The notes under the pieces are model-generated. The model was not told where the DNA came from and searched no databases. It was given only the letters and a program-made list of their open reading frames with translations. The position numbers were made by a program, and so were the translations under genes. From Mesorhizobium hawassense (GTDB taxonomy: Bacteria; Pseudomonadota; Alphaproteobacteria; Rhizobiales; Rhizobiaceae), in contig NZ_QMBP01000001.1 in NCBI RefSeq assembly GCF_003289945.1, positions 868,001 to 932,000 of the forward strand: 64,000 bases of DNA, in the 5' to 3' direction. The first letter of the stretch is position 1; each line of letters begins with the position of its first letter. Of the stretch, positions 26,759-35,127 are shown in pieces.

Positions 26759-27649
26759 CTATTCGACTTGATTTTCGGCCCGATCGAGGAATGCCGCTAT
26801 CTTCTGTGGCAGGCCGCCGGTCTCGAGGAAAGGCGCATGGCCCTGGCCTTCGACGATGATCGCCTCCATGCCGGGGTGCCGCCGTTGCATCTGCTCGAGT
26901 GTTGCCGTGGACAGAAGTTTCGAGTTGGCGCCGCGGATGGCAAGCAGCGGCACGGCGGCAAGCGCGTCGAACTGCGGCCACAGATCCTGCAGCGGTTTCG
27001 AGAAATCGACGCCGGCCAGCGTGTCGACCAAAGCCGGGTCGAAATCCGGCACAAATCCCGCATCGGTCTCGCGGCAGATCGCAGCCACCATGCGTGCCCA
27101 GTCGGCGTTGCCGAGCGCGGGGAAGCTGGCGCCGTGCACGCTCCGCTGAGCTTCGACCGCCTGGGCGAATGTCTTCGGTCTCGGCGCACGGTCGAGGTAA
27201 GCGCGGATATGGGCGAGACCTTCCACCTCGATGACCGGACCGATGTCGTTCAGCACGATGGCCTTCAGCACGGTCGGCTTCATCGCGCCGAGTACATGGA
27301 TGATCAGGCCGCCGCGCGAGGTGCCGATGAAGGCGGCCTGTTCGATGCCTAGCGCCGACAGCCCGGCAAGCACGTCGCCGGCTTCGACCCCGACATTATA
27401 GTGGCCGATATCCGGATCGTAGTCGGATTGGCCGCGGCCGCGATAGTCGAACGCGATGACTTTGCGTGGGCCCCTCGACATGCTCGAAAGGTAGAGCGCC
27501 AGTTCATGGAAGTCGCGGGCGTTGCGGGTGAGGCCGGGCAGGCAGACGACGGGAAGGCCGGAATTCGCCTCGCCATGGATTCGGACATGCAGCTTCAGGC
27601 CGTCAGGTGCGGGATAAAAGAAGTCGGAGAAACCTTCGTCGCTCGCCAT
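26759..27649 (-). CDS. Alpha/beta-fold hydrolase
   Basis: 296 residues. Oxyanion region LPGLTRNARDFHELA, the strand VIAFDYRGRGQSDYD, and the nucleophile elbow GTSRGGLI (G-x-S-x-G, Ser nucleophile) are followed by the acid loop and the catalytic His in VEGQGHAPFLE. This pattern is shared by esterases, lactonases and haloperoxidase-like hydrolases; the substrate cannot be told. No signal peptide, so cytoplasmic. Start ATG at 27649. It converges on the integrase terminator and is followed upstream by a large palindromic repeat. Confidence 0.88.
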   Translation of the reverse strand: MASDEGFSDFFYPAPDGLKLHVRIHGEANSGLPVVCLPGLTRNARDFHELALYLSSMSRGPRKVIAFDYRGRGQSDYDPDIGHYNVGVEAGDVLAGLSALGIEQAAFIGTSRGGLIIHVLGAMKPTVLKAIVLNDIGPVIEVEGLAHIRAYLDRAPRPKTFAQAVEAQRSVHGASFPALGNADWARMVAAICRETDAGFVPDFDPALVDTLAGVDFSKPLQDLWPQFDALAAVPLLAIRGANSKLLSTATLEQMQRRHPGMEAIIVEGQGHAPFLETGGLPQKIAAFLDRAENQVE

Positions 27650-27722
27650 CGGACTGTCGCTCTTCGCTAGGTGAAGCGAGTGCTACAGGCGAGGGTAGGG
27701 ATCGTCAAATGGGAAGCTCTTG

Positions 27723-27870
27723 CCTTCTCCCCTTGTGGGAGAAGGTGGCCTCGCGAAGCGAGGTCGGATGAGGGGTGTTCCAGGGAACGCCAACGCCCCA
27801 CTTCGCTGGAACACCCCTCATCCGTCTCGGCGCTGCGCGCCGATCCACCTTCACCCACAAGGGGAGAAGG
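27723..27870. repeat. 148-base palindromic repeat element R3
   Basis: Two arms of about 62 bases are nearly perfect inverted repeats: both begin CCTTCTCCCCTTGTGGG and end GGATGAGGGGTGTTCCAG when read 5'-3' on their own strands. Each arm contains its own small hairpin, so a cruciform or clover structure can form. It fills the gap between the hydrolase and the lytic transglycosylase and could act as a transcriptional boundary. Confidence 0.8.
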
Positions 27871-27879
27871 AGAATCCCC

Positions 27880-29919
27880 TCAGCTGCGTCCGTTCACGAG
27901 ATCCCCAACGATGTCGTATTTGCCTGAAATACGCATCTTGTAGACCTCGTAATTCTCCATCACGCGCTGAACGTAACTTCTTGTTTCCGTGTAGGGAATC
28001 CGTTCGATCCAGTCGACGACCTCGTCGACCTGCTTGCCGCGCGGATCGCCGTATTTCGCCACCCACTGGGCGGCGCGGTTGGGGCCGGCATTGTAGCCGG
28101 CGAAGGTCAGCACGTAGGAACCGCCGAAGCGGTCGAGTTGCTCGCCGAGAAAGGCCGAACCCAGCGTCGCATTGTAGCCGGCATCGCTCGTCAGCCGCGC
28201 CTGCGAGAAACTCATGCCGGCCTTCTTCGCCAATTGCTTGGCCGTGCCCGGCATCAATTGCAGCAGGCCGCGCGCGCCGGCGCTGGAAACGGCGCCGATA
28301 TTGAACTCGCTTTCCTGGCGGGCGATGGCATAGGCGAGCGCCTTGCCGGGCCCGGAAATGTTGGCCGAATCGGGGATGACGCCGAGCGGATGCGACAGCG
28401 CGCCGACGTCGATGCCGCGCTGGGCGGCAATCTTGCCGACCTTCAGCGCCATGAAATGGTTGTCCTGTTTTTCGGCCAGCACGGCAAGCAGCGCCAGCTC
28501 GCCCGGACTCGTCAACTGACCGGCAAGGTCGCGATAGAGCGTCTCGGCATAGCGGTCATAGCCCGCTTCCTGCAGCCGCTTGATCGCGCTGACCGCCTCG
28601 CGGCCGTCAAAGCTCTGGCGGTCGGCCGCGCTCGGCTTCGGATAGGCGATGTTGAGGGTCCTCAAGCCCACGCGTTCGCCGGCGAGCTGGCCGTAGAAGG
28701 TCGTGCCGTAGCCGGCCGCGCGCGTGAAATAGTCCTTGGCGCTGCCGGGACCGCCGACCTCCGCCGCGCGGCCGAGCCAGTAATAGGCGCGCGCCAGCGA
28801 CACCGGTCCCTGGGCGAACTCGGTGATACGTGTGAAGTGGCCGGCGGCGGTCACAGGGTCGTTGAGGCCGCGCAATGCATACCAGCCGGCATGGAATTCG
28901 GCTTCGGCGGCGTTCAGCGAGCTCTCGGCGGCATGCATGGAGACGATTTTGTAGGCGGTCTTCATGTCGCCCTGGTCGACCATCTCGCGCGATAGCACGC
29001 GGCGCTCGACCCACCATGCGTCCGGGTCGACCAGCGAATCGCGGTCTGTCGGCGCCTTCATCACGACGGAAGCCGCATCGGCGAATTTCTGCTGCTTGCG
29101 CAGATATTCCGCCTCGGCGAAGAAATAGCCGGCCGAGCGCTGTGCCGCCGGCACCGCCTTCAACAGCTTGGCGGCGTTCTTGTCACCCTTGTCGGCCGCC
29201 GCCCAGGCGTCCGCCAGCGGCTGCGCGCCGGCGAGACCGGCGACGCGCAGCGCCGAGGACGGCCGGTCGGCATAAAACATCCGCTCCATGCGATAGCGGT
29301 GGTCGGCCGCCGGGATCAGCGCGCCGAACTCCTTGATGACGGCCGCCTCGTCCTTGGCTTCCAGCTTCTCGCTGCGCCAGAACGGTACCAGCACCGCGCG
29401 GGCCGCAGCTTGGTTGCCCAGCGCCACCTGCGAGCGGGCAAGGATGATCACGCCCTCCGGCGTCAGCGGCTGGCTGCGGCCGAAGGCCTGCACCACCACC
29501 TGCGGCGGCGGATTCTCGCGATAGAGCGCGCGCTCGCTGTTCTTGCGGAGCGCGATCGTGCCCGGCCATCCCGGCAGCATCTTGGCCGCGTCGGCGATCT
29601 CGCCGCTCGGCACCTGGTCGCCGCCGTAAAGCGCGATCGCCCAGGCAAGGATATGCCGGTCGAGCGAAATGGCGGGCAGCGTATCGCGGGCATTGCGCGC
29701 GCCGGCGATATTGTTGGCGGCGAGCGCGTCGAGCCCGCTCTTCAGTTGCGCTATGTCGGGAGAGGGGACGGCCGACGTCTGGCCGGGAGCATCAGGCGCG
29801 TTGGGCATGGGAATAGAAGCCGTGACACGCGCATCGACGCTTCCGCCGATCGCCATGCTAGGCGTCAGCGCGGCGATCGCGCCCAGAAGCGCGAAGAGAT
29901 GAGGCCGCCTCGTCGGCAT
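27880..29919 (-). CDS. Soluble lytic murein transglycosylase (Slt70-like)
   Basis: Cleaves the MurNAc-GlcNAc bond of peptidoglycan in the periplasm with formation of 1,6-anhydro ends. 679 residues: signal peptide about 1-25; a long alpha-helical, superhelical domain (about 60-500, TPR-like helices as in Slt70); and a C-terminal SLT catalytic domain (about 527-660). The catalytic glutamate is Glu536 in AIARQESEFN, followed by SSAGARGLLQLMPGTAK, AGYNAGPNRAAQW and YTETRSYVQRVMENYEVY, all family hallmarks. Alone on the minus strand, upstream of and divergent from dapA, an arrangement I believe is common in Rhizobiales. Confidence 0.94.
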   Translation of the reverse strand: MPTRRPHLFALLGAIAALTPSMAIGGSVDARVTASIPMPNAPDAPGQTSAVPSPDIAQLKSGLDALAANNIAGARNARDTLPAISLDRHILAWAIALYGGDQVPSGEIADAAKMLPGWPGTIALRKNSERALYRENPPPQVVVQAFGRSQPLTPEGVIILARSQVALGNQAAARAVLVPFWRSEKLEAKDEAAVIKEFGALIPAADHRYRMERMFYADRPSSALRVAGLAGAQPLADAWAAADKGDKNAAKLLKAVPAAQRSAGYFFAEAEYLRKQQKFADAASVVMKAPTDRDSLVDPDAWWVERRVLSREMVDQGDMKTAYKIVSMHAAESSLNAAEAEFHAGWYALRGLNDPVTAAGHFTRITEFAQGPVSLARAYYWLGRAAEVGGPGSAKDYFTRAAGYGTTFYGQLAGERVGLRTLNIAYPKPSAADRQSFDGREAVSAIKRLQEAGYDRYAETLYRDLAGQLTSPGELALLAVLAEKQDNHFMALKVGKIAAQRGIDVGALSHPLGVIPDSANISGPGKALAYAIARQESEFNIGAVSSAGARGLLQLMPGTAKQLAKKAGMSFSQARLTSDAGYNATLGSAFLGEQLDRFGGSYVLTFAGYNAGPNRAAQWVAKYGDPRGKQVDEVVDWIERIPYTETRSYVQRVMENYEVYKMRISGKYDIVGDLVNGRS

Positions 29920-30047
29920 TTTACAATCCTAGCACATCGTCAGCAGGCGCGGGCACTCAAAACCCGATGCAAAGCCTAAAGGTAGGTCGTGAAGGGCTCG
30001 TAAACAAAAGGTTATCGAGGCCGTTCGAATTGCGCTTGCTGGCGTCC

Positions 30048-30204
30048 CGATTCTGAAATTCGCATGACCTTGATATCGGGCGCGGCGCGAATTTCAGAAT
30101 CGCAAGGACACCAGCCAACTGTCGAATCCAGTGTCGTTTTGGTTTTCGATGTTCGCTCCGAGCCTGATATCGACGCCTGGCGAACATCGAAAACCACGAC
30201 ACTG
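30048..30204. repeat. Pair of adjacent long hairpins (R5)
   Basis: Hairpin 1 pairs 30048-30063 (CGATTCTGAAATTCGC) perfectly with 30087-30102. Hairpin 2 pairs 30129-30156 with 30180-30204 (CAGTGTCG...GATGTTCGC) with few mismatches. Both loops contain the same GATATCG word, suggesting two units of one palindromic family. Confidence 0.75.
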
Positions 30205-30306
30205 GCACTATTGCGATCCTTGCCGCTGAACCATGTCGAGACTATGGTGCGCGGCTTCGCTTTCGGTTAGAAGGCGCGCAAACAAACCGACCAATGAAAC
30301 ACCAAT

Positions 30307-30426
30307 GCATGTCGCCCAAAAGTGGGAACCGGTTTTGGGATAGCGACATACATCAACCAACAAAGTGCATGTCGCCCAAAAGTGGGAACCGGTTTTGGGA
30401 CAACGACATGCATCAACCAACAAAGT
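30307..30426 (+). repeat. Tandem pair of 60-base R2 repeats
   Basis: Two direct copies (30307-30366 and 30367-30426) that differ at only a few bases. Each has inverted ends, TGCATGTCG and CGACATGCA, and an inner CCCAAAA/TTTTGGG hairpin. A third, diverged copy is at 44270-44330 just after era. Confidence 0.85.
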
Positions 30427-30445
30427 TCCAAGGAGTTTGGAAGAC

Positions 30446-31327
30446 ATGCTGAGAGGCTCGCTGACCGCGCTCGTCACACCGTTCGAAAAGAGCGGGCGTT
30501 TCGACGAGAAAGCCTTTCGCGCTTTCGTCGAATGGCAGATCGCGGAGGGCACCAAGGGTCTCGTGCCGGTCGGCACCACAGGCGAGTCGCCGACGCTCTC
30601 GCATGACGAGCACCGTCAGGTCGTCAAGGTCTGCATCGAGGTTGCCAGGGGCCGTGTTCCGGTCGTCGCGGGCGCCGGTTCCAACAACACCGAGGAAGCG
30701 GTCGGGCTGGTGCAATATGCCGAAAAGGCAGGCGCCGATGCTGCCCTTGTCGTCACGCCTTACTACAACAAGCCCACGCAGCGCGGTCTCTATGAGCATT
30801 TCGCCGCCGTCGCCAAGGCGACCAAGCTGCCGATCATCATCTACAACATCCCGCCGCGTTCGGTGATCGATATGAGCCCGGAAACGATGGGCAGGCTGCG
30901 CCACGACTTCAAGAATATCGCCGGCGTCAAGGACGCGACCGGCAAGGTCGAGCGCGTCTCCTATCAGCGCATGACCTGCGGCAAGGATTTCATCCAGCTT
31001 TCCGGCGAGGACGCGTCTGCTCTAGGCTTCAATGCCCATGGCGGCATCGGCTGCATTTCGGTGACGTCGAACGTGGCGCCGCGGCTCTGCGCCGAGTTCC
31101 AGGAGGCGACGCTCTCCGGCGACAGCGCCAAGGCGCTCGACCTGCAGGATCGGCTTCTGCCGCTGCATGAGGCGATCTTCATGGAGCCCGGCGTTTCCGG
31201 GTCGAAATATGCGTTGTCGAAGTTGGGCAGAATTGAAAACGTGGTGCGCTCGCCGCTGGTCACGGTCGAGACCTCGACTGCGCAAAAGATCGATGCGGCG
31301 CTTAAGCACGCCGGCCTGATCAATTAG
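30446..31327 (+). CDS. dapA: 4-Hydroxy-tetrahydrodipicolinate synthase
   Basis: Condenses pyruvate with aspartate semialdehyde, the first committed step to diaminopimelate and lysine. 293 residues, standard. Active-site residues are visible: Thr44-Thr45 in [11 protein letters not shown], Tyr133 in [10 protein letters not shown] and the Schiff-base Lys162 in GVKDATGK. The ATG at 30446 opens the family N-terminus [13 protein letters not shown] after AAGGAG; a longer frame begins inside the R2 repeat and is not credible. It heads the conserved dapA-smpB pair of Rhizobiales, though here a 145-base palindrome separates them. Confidence 0.96.
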   Translation: MLRGSLTALVTPFEKSGRFDEKAFRAFVEWQIAEGTKGLVPVGTTGESPTLSHDEHRQVVKVCIEVARGRVPVVAGAGSNNTEEAVGLVQYAEKAGADAALVVTPYYNKPTQRGLYEHFAAVAKATKLPIIIYNIPPRSVIDMSPETMGRLRHDFKNIAGVKDATGKVERVSYQRMTCGKDFIQLSGEDASALGFNAHGGIGCISVTSNVAPRLCAEFQEATLSGDSAKALDLQDRLLPLHEAIFMEPGVSGSKYALSKLGRIENVVRSPLVTVETSTAQKIDAALKHAGLIN

Positions 31328-31472
31328 CGAGCCCGTTTGGAAACTCTACTCCTGCGGCCATCTGAAGGCGCCACCTGCGCTTCCGGTGCTCACGTACCAT
31401 ATGTACGCTCCGCTCCGGTTCTCGGTGACACCTTCACCTGACTCGCAGGAGCGAGTTTCGAAACGGACTCTA
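31328..31472. repeat. 145-base long palindrome R4, copy 1
   Basis: Fills the dapA-smpB gap. The outer arms (GAGCCCGTTTGGAAACTC against GAGTTTCGAAACGGACTC) and middle arms pair almost throughout; the centre reads TGCGCTTCCGGTGCTCAC, a GTACCATATGTAC loop, then GCTCCGCTCCGGTTCTCG. The same centre, with different arms, occurs at 36413-36557. Confidence 0.85.
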
Positions 31473-31478
31473 GTCGTT

Positions 31479-31958
31479 ATGAATCAAGTCAAGAAAGCCG
31501 ACCCCAACAACAAGACCGTTGCCGAAAACCGCAAGGCGCGCTTTTCCTACGAGGTGCTCGACACGATCGAGACCGGCTTGGTGCTGACCGGCACCGAGGT
31601 CAAGTCGCTGCGCCAGGGCCAGGCCAACATCCAGGAATCTTACGCTTCGGCTGAAGGCGGCGAGATCTGGCTGATTAATTCTTATCTGCCGGAATATCTG
31701 CAGGCCAACCGCTTCAACCACGAGCCGCGCCGGCGCCGCAAATTGCTGGTCTCGAAGCGCGAGATGGCCAAGCTCTCGCAGAGCGTCGAGCGCGAAGGCA
31801 TGACGCTGGTGCCGCTCAAGATCTATTTCAACGACCGCGGTCGCGCCAAGCTGCTGCTCGCGGTCGCTCGCGGCAAGAAGCTGCATGACAAGCGTGAGAC
31901 CGAAAAACAGCGCGACTGGTCGCGTGAGAAGGGCCGGCTGCTGAAGGAGCGCGGCTAA
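31479..31958 (+). CDS. smpB: SsrA (tmRNA)-binding protein
   Basis: Binds tmRNA and rescues stalled ribosomes by trans-translation. 159 residues. Landmarks: [40 protein letters not shown], the [13 protein letters not shown] patch, [23 protein letters not shown] and the C-terminal [15 protein letters not shown] tail that enters the mRNA channel. The ATG at 31479 matches the family N-terminus; the in-frame extension upstream lies in the palindrome. The ribosome site is weak. Confidence 0.96.
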   Translation: MNQVKKADPNNKTVAENRKARFSYEVLDTIETGLVLTGTEVKSLRQGQANIQESYASAEGGEIWLINSYLPEYLQANRFNHEPRRRRKLLVSKREMAKLSQSVEREGMTLVPLKIYFNDRGRAKLLLAVARGKKLHDKRETEKQRDWSREKGRLLKERG

Positions 31959-32012
31959 AGCAATTCCAGGAAAAGTGCGTAGCGGTTTTCCGTTCGGAAT
32001 TGTGTCAAAACA
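31959..32012 (+). repeat. Intergenic repeat family R1, copy c (short)
   Basis: Begins right after the smpB stop: CAATTCCAGGAAAAGTGCG, AGCGGTTTTCCGTTCGGAATTG, then CAAAACAAA. It matches the first half of copy b at 10252-10350 and lacks the second hairpin. Confidence 0.7.
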
Positions 32013-32111
32013 AAAGAGTTTCTCTGGGACCGGTCGCATCCGGCCGCCTGAAAAAAGCCACCCGCCGGTTCTCTGGTCCGGCGCAATCTCACTTTCCGAC
32101 GGGGGACGGTC

Positions 32112-32822
32112 TTGGGGAAGCGGGTTGTTTTCTGTGGCCTTGCCGGCGTGGTTGTCGCCTGTGCCATCGCGGCGGGCGCCTATTTCTGGTTCCGCGGCTT
32201 TTCCCCTGACCGCGCCGAGTTCCCGATCCGGGGCATCGACGTCTCGCACCATCAGGGAACGATCGACTGGCGGCGCGTCGCGGCCGACGATGTCGCCTTC
32301 GCCATCATCAAGGCAACCGAGGGCGGCACCCATGTCGATACTGAGTTCGCCACCAACCTGCGCGAAGCCCGGGCAGCCGGCCTGGCGGTCGGCGCCTATC
32401 ACTTCTTCACCTTCTGCCGCCCGGGCGCCGATCAGGCGAGGAACTTCATTGCGGTGGTGCCGCGCGGCGAACCGCTCTTGCCGCCGGTGGTGGACATCGA
32501 GTTCGGCGGCAATTGCCCGCAGCGTCCGTCGCCGCAGCAGCTGAACGCCGAGCTTGCCGCTTTCCTCGGCCCGGTCGAGACGGCGTTCGGCAAGCAGGCG
32601 ATTTTCTATCTGACCGACGAGGCGGCCGAGGCCTATTCCGGCGAGATCATCGCGCGGCGGCGCTGGCTGCGCTCATTGGCGATCAGGCCGAGCGGGAACG
32701 GCTGGATCTACTGGCAGTATCACAATATGGGCCGCGTCGACGGCATCAAAGGCGATGTCGATCTCAACGTGCTGAGGGGCAGCCGCCAGACGCTGGCCGG
32801 GTTGTTCGCCCTAACGCCGTGA
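32112..32822 (+). CDS. GH25-family lysozyme, membrane-anchored or secreted
   Basis: A glycoside hydrolase family 25 muramidase. 236 residues: a hydrophobic segment at 5-27 (signal or anchor), then the catalytic barrel. GIDVSHHQGTIDWRRV contains the conserved D-V-S-x-(H/Y)-Q; FAIIKATEGGTHVD and YHFFTF follow, and PPVVDIEFGG carries the D-x-E catalytic pair. YWQYHNMGRVDGIKGDVDLN is the usual GH25 end. The start is a TTG at 32112 with GGGGGAC five bases upstream; no ATG fits the signal region. It is downstream of smpB, probably independent. Role: cell-wall remodelling or an exported lytic enzyme. Confidence 0.88.
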   Translation: MGKRVVFCGLAGVVVACAIAAGAYFWFRGFSPDRAEFPIRGIDVSHHQGTIDWRRVAADDVAFAIIKATEGGTHVDTEFATNLREARAAGLAVGAYHFFTFCRPGADQARNFIAVVPRGEPLLPPVVDIEFGGNCPQRPSPQQLNAELAAFLGPVETAFGKQAIFYLTDEAAEAYSGEIIARRRWLRSLAIRPSGNGWIYWQYHNMGRVDGIKGDVDLNVLRGSRQTLAGLFALTP

Positions 32823-32882
32823 GTGCTCGGCGGCAGCCTCGAACCTGTTTCTGCGGCTTTTTGCGTATATCGCTGAAAAGCC

Positions 32883-33812
32883 TCACGATCCGCGTGACGC
32901 CGGTACATTCAGGCTTGCGCTGGTACCAGGTCTCCCGATCGCCGAGATGGCCATTCCCGCTGCCATGATCGCGATGGCCGCGAACTGGATCGTCATCGGT
33001 GTTTCGCCGAGCACCGCCATGCCGACGAACACCGTGGCGATCGGTATGCAGGGCAGGAACAGAGACGCCGCCTGCGGCCCCAGTTGCCGGACGATGTAAG
33101 TGTAAAGGAACATGGCCGCCGCGCCGGCCAGGATCCCCTGGATCACGATCTGGCTGACGATCTCCGTAGCGGCTGCGGCATGGATATGGCTTGGCGCGAA
33201 GAGATAGAGAGCCGGCAGGGGCAGGCAGGACAGGAACACCACCGCGGCCGTCGCCGTGACAGGATCGGCACGCCAGCGCCTGACAAGAACGGCATAGGTC
33301 GAAAACATCAATCCCGATCCGATGAACAGCATATCGCCGAAGAGGACGCCGCCGGTGCCGTCGCGCGCCGGCGCAATGAACAGCGACAGGCCGGCGATAA
33401 TCGCCAGGACACCGATGGTCCGTTGCCGTGAAGGGCTGTCATTGAAGACGATGCGTGACAGCAGGAACGAAAAGAAGACGATCGACGCTGGACAAAGCGC
33501 CGCCGCGTGGGCAGCAGGCGCATGGGTCAGGCCCCAGTTGATGATCAGCGGGTAAGGCAAGCCTGCCAGCGCCGCCAATATCAAGGCGCGTTGCCAGCCT
33601 AGCGCCCTCATGCTCGCCAAGCCGCCGCGCCAGACGATCGGCACAAAGACTGCGCCTGCGCCGCCAAAGCGCAATGCGGCCAGGTCCGTCGCCGTCAGAT
33701 GCTCCCTGAGGCTGAAGCGCGCGGCGACGAATTGCACGGCGTAGATGCCGATCATGGTCAGGCCGGCAACAATGGCCAGTCTCGTGTTTCCTGCGTCCCC
33801 TGCGTCTGCCAC
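32883..33812 (-). CDS. EamA/DMT-superfamily transporter
   Basis: 309 residues with ten predicted transmembrane helices in two five-helix EamA halves (first half about 10-145, second about 155-295). Conserved features are LAALRFGGAG in helix 2, LTHAPAAHAALC-like helix 4, LGETPMTIQFAAIAIMAAGM near the end. Members export amino acids, purines or other metabolites. The GTG at 33812 is used as start; an ATG 20 codons later would truncate helix 1. Divergent from an Lrp-type regulator, the classic arrangement for an amino-acid exporter and its sensor. Confidence 0.88.
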   Translation of the reverse strand: MADAGDAGNTRLAIVAGLTMIGIYAVQFVAARFSLREHLTATDLAALRFGGAGAVFVPIVWRGGLASMRALGWQRALILAALAGLPYPLIINWGLTHAPAAHAAALCPASIVFFSFLLSRIVFNDSPSRQRTIGVLAIIAGLSLFIAPARDGTGGVLFGDMLFIGSGLMFSTYAVLVRRWRADPVTATAAVVFLSCLPLPALYLFAPSHIHAAAATEIVSQIVIQGILAGAAAMFLYTYIVRQLGPQAASLFLPCIPIATVFVGMAVLGETPMTIQFAAIAIMAAGMAISAIGRPGTSASLNVPASRGS

Positions 33813-33955
33813 GACTTGCCACCCATATGTCGCCGAAGATGAAGACCGTCTCCACCACTGCGGCGAAAGCGCAGGCTATTGTTCAGGCTTCTGCGTTGAA
33901 ATACGCTCCTTTCAGAAAATGATAGTGGAATTCACACCAAAAAGGCAGTTTTAGA

Positions 33956-34429
33956 GTGAATCCAGAAGCAAGCGATCTCGACAGCGTCGACCGTACTCTC
34001 CTTCGGCTGCTGCAGGAGGATGGGCGCCGCACCACGCTTGATCTGGCGGCGCGTGTCGGCCTGTCGCCGACCGGCGCCAGCCTGCGGGTGAAGCGGCTGT
34101 TTCGGGAAGGCTACATCACAGCGGTCAGGGCCGTGCTCAATCCGGCAAAGATCGGGCGCGGCACGCTCGTCTTCATCGAAGTACGTCTCGATCACACGGC
34201 GCCTCATATTTTCGAACGCTTCGCCGAAGCGGTGACCAAGGCGCCCGAGGTTCTCGAATGCCACATGGTCGTCGGCGGTTTCGACTATCTGGTGAAGGCG
34301 CGCATTTCGGAAATGGCCGCTTATCAGCATTTCCTGACCCGGGTCATCCTGCCGTTGCCGGGAGTGAAAGAGACGCACACTTACGCCTCGATCGGCGAGG
34401 TGAAGCCGGATGCCCTGCTGCCGGTCTGA
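33956..34429 (+). CDS. Lrp/AsnC-family regulator
   Basis: 157 residues. N-terminal winged helix (about 8-60: LDSVDRTLLRLLQEDGRRTT, LAARVGLSPTGASLRVKRL) and C-terminal RAM ligand domain (about 70-150: FIEVRLDH, VLECHMVVGGFDYLVKARI, LPGVKETHTYASIGEVK). The start is a GTG at 33956. Divergent from the EamA transporter with 143 bases between, so it probably senses an amino acid and controls that exporter; a GTGGAATTCAC near-palindrome lies in the gap around 33922-33932. Confidence 0.9.
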   Translation: MNPEASDLDSVDRTLLRLLQEDGRRTTLDLAARVGLSPTGASLRVKRLFREGYITAVRAVLNPAKIGRGTLVFIEVRLDHTAPHIFERFAEAVTKAPEVLECHMVVGGFDYLVKARISEMAAYQHFLTRVILPLPGVKETHTYASIGEVKPDALLPV

Positions 34430-34458
34430 ACTGGCTTGGGACTTCAGGGCACTTGAAT

Positions 34459-35121
34459 CTAGGTCTTCAGGAACGCAGCAATCTCCTTGAACACATTGAC
34501 GAACATCTCTTCGGTCAACACGCCCGTATTGGTGTTGTAGCGCGAGCAGTGATAGCTGGAAAACAGCGCGGCGCCACCGGCCTCCTGCCGTCCGCCATGA
34601 CGGAACGGAATGGCCGCGACGCGCTCGCCCAGCGCCCGCACCGTCGACTGGTGCGCGATCGAGCCCAGCGTCAGGATGGCGCGCAAATTGGCGAAGCGCG
34701 CGATGGTCGGCTTCAGAAAAGTCCGGCAGGTGGCGATCTCGGCGCCGACCGGCTTGTTCTCTGGCGGCACGCAGCGCACCGCGTTGGTGATGGCCGTGCC
34801 GACGAGCTGCAGTCCGTCATCCGGCCTTGCCTTGAACTCGCCGCGGGCAAGGCCATGCGCGATCATCGTGCCGTAGAGCAGGTCGCCGGCATAGTCGCCG
34901 GTGAACGGGCGCCCCGTGCGGTTGGCGCCGCGCAGACCGGGTGCCAGCCCGACGATCAGCAGCTTGACCGAATCCTCGCCTTCCGGCGGCAGGAAAGTCG
35001 GCACTGGCGCGTTGAACCAGCCTGGTTCACGCTCGCGCCAGCCGGCGATGAAACCGTGCAGTCGCGGGCACAGCGGGCAGTCACGGCCGGGTTCGGGGGA
35101 GGGCGCGGCGGTCAAGGCCAC
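34459..35121 (-). CDS. Uracil-DNA glycosylase, family 5 (UdgB type)
   Basis: 220 residues. The motif A segment IVGLAPGLRGANRTGRPFTG has the A-P-G-x-x-G-x-N-R-T-G-R-x-F-T-G-D layout typical of UdgB, which lacks the catalytic acid of families 1 and 4 and acts broadly on uracil, hypoxanthine and other lesions. Cysteines in DCPLCPRLH and VRCVPPE fit the iron-sulfur cluster. Motif B reads SSYHCSRYNTNTGVLTEEM, with C-S-R where many family-5 enzymes have P-S-x. The start is GTG at 35121, six bases after the NYN gene stop, so the two are an operon. Also annotated generically as UDG superfamily. Confidence 0.88.
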   Translation of the reverse strand: MALTAAPSPEPGRDCPLCPRLHGFIAGWREREPGWFNAPVPTFLPPEGEDSVKLLIVGLAPGLRGANRTGRPFTGDYAGDLLYGTMIAHGLARGEFKARPDDGLQLVGTAITNAVRCVPPENKPVGAEIATCRTFLKPTIARFANLRAILTLGSIAHQSTVRALGERVAAIPFRHGGRQEAGGAALFSSYHCSRYNTNTGVLTEEMFVNVFKEIAAFLKT

Positions 35122-35127
35122 CGTCCG

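Larger units (their letters stand above)
29920..30445. other. 526-base intergenic region built of repeats, upstream of dapA
   Basis: No gene. It contains two adjacent hairpins (30048-30102 and 30129-30204) and a tandem pair of 60-base R2 repeats (30307-30426), followed by the dapA ribosome site AAGGAG at 30430-30435. Promoters for both divergent genes must lie within or between these repeats. Confidence 0.6.

Noticed and set aside
30307-30426. CRISPR array
   Set aside because: Only two copies, directly adjacent with no unique spacers, each itself palindromic.
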